Assembly (NCBI GenBank): GCA_019456185.1
Contig: VRUH01000006.1
Span: 90,113-123,396 of the forward strand
Length of the DNA stretch: 33,284 nt
Direction of reading: 5' to 3'
Source: Candidatus Glassbacteria bacterium
GTDB lineage: Bacteria > Gemmatimonadota > Glassbacteria > GWA2-58-10
Below the pieces are notes generated by a model that saw only the letters and a list, made by a program, of their open reading frames with translations, was not told the DNA's origin and searched no databases. This document shows positions 32,985 to 33,284 of this stretch, piece by piece. Within the stretch, counting starts at the first letter, position 1. Every line of letters begins with the position of its first letter. A program made the position numbers and the translations under genes.

Positions 32985-33284
32985 TCAATAACCACCGCCG
33001 GCGCCACCACCAGGAGGATCAGGATCAGGAGGAGGAGTCTCCTCATCCGGCGTGTACAATGTCAGTCCCAAATTATGTTTTTCATTGAGACGGCAGGCCG
33101 CGTAATACAATTGCCAGGCTGCTGTTTCATGCCCCTTTACATACTGAATCTCATATTGCTCGACCATCTTTTGAACTGCGTTGATCGGCCCCTGCTGGTC
33201 CTTGCCTGCATAGAGAGTACTGCCGAACGCCATGGCGGATAAGATCATGACGGATATTGTGTCTGTGAAAAACCGCCAGGTCCT
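32985..33284 (-). CDS. Small secreted protein, array copy 3 (start outside window)
   Basis: A third copy whose start codon lies just beyond the window edge. The frame is open through 33284 and gives RTWRFFTDTISVMILS, matching residues 3-18 of copy 1. Body conserved (GPINAVQKMVEQYEIQYV, LYYAACRLNEKHNL). The tail is the longest, ending with PPPDPDPPGGGAGGGY, which adds a glycine-rich GGGAGGG block to the pattern of copy 2. Because the array continues to the edge, more copies may lie outside. Confidence 0.8.
   Translation of the reverse strand, partial: RTWRFFTDTISVMILSAMAFGSTLYAGKDQQGPINAVQKMVEQYEIQYVKGHETAAWQLYYAACRLNEKHNLGLTLYTPDEETPPPDPDPPGGGAGGGY

Larger units (their letters stand above)
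32339..33284 (-). repeat. Tandem ~360-bp repeat array carrying the small secreted proteins
   Basis: Each unit holds a body, a variable tail and a ~65-base spacer. The motif AAATTATG starts at 32339, 32699 and 33070, giving periods of 360 and 371 bases. The longer second period mostly reflects the four extra codons in the copy-3 tail. The body and spacer differ by scattered substitutions only, so duplication is recent relative to tail divergence. Confidence 0.85.

Noticed and set aside
32920-32988. Upstream ATG extending small-protein copy 2 by 23 residues
   Set aside because: It lies in the repeated spacer and does not give an equivalent extension in copy 1. It would bury the signal peptide, and the shared AGAGGAG site points to the ATG at 32917-32919.

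Overview
The window is bacterial chromosome of moderate GC content with many secreted enzymes and lipoproteins. It has lipoproteins, Sec and Tat signal peptides, many α/α-toroid polysaccharide-active proteins, a long PQQ-type β-propeller with a methyltransferase-like N-terminus, a B12-type radical SAM protein and a reductive-dehalogenase operon. This mix suits an uncultured polysaccharide degrader of the FCB or PVC type (Latescibacteria-, Glassbacteria- or Planctomycetota-like). No rRNA, tRNA or ribosomal-protein marker is present, so the placement is a guess. I see no CRISPR array and no intact transposase.

Layout. 1-2981 (-): two tandem paralogous lipoproteins whose 5' ends and upstream DNA are nearly identical. 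3710-4801 (+): a GH105-like unsaturated glycuronyl hydrolase. 4864-5128 (-): a possible 52-aa gene next to an out-of-frame remnant. 5532-7961 (+): a two-gene unit encoding a von Willebrand factor A/transmembrane/PilZ protein and a membrane-anchored coiled-coil protein. 8353-12648 (-): a two-gene unit of a DUF2264 protein and a heparinase II/III-like protein. 12749-13164: mobile-element-like debris and a truncated secreted protein. 13435-26510 (+): a long co-directional run with a shortened PL11-like protein, two paralogous LamG-like lyase-type proteins, a two-domain α/β-hydrolase, a Tat-exported TIM-barrel protein, an amidohydrolase lipoprotein, an α/α-toroid protein and the methyltransferase-like/β-propeller protein. 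This looks like a locus for acidic, pectin-like or glycosaminoglycan-like polysaccharides.

26783-29800 (+) is a compact reductive-dehalogenase operon: rdhA, rdhB, an rdhC/NosR-like flavin and Fe-S membrane protein, and a 36-aa single-span membrane protein. The last three genes overlap end to start. The operon is bracketed by about 140-bp diverged inverted repeats, and a 26-bp piece of the same repeat lies near 8004.

30185-33284 (-) is the most intriguing part. At least three tandem, nearly identical small secreted proteins differ almost only in short Pro/Asp/Gly-rich C-terminal tails. A strong hairpin terminator follows them, and then comes a B12-binding-domain radical SAM enzyme on the same strand. 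A conserved leader and body, hypervariable tails, multiple copies and an adjacent radical SAM enzyme suggest an undescribed RiPP-like (post-translationally modified secreted peptide) system. That link is inferred from gene order and tail divergence alone.
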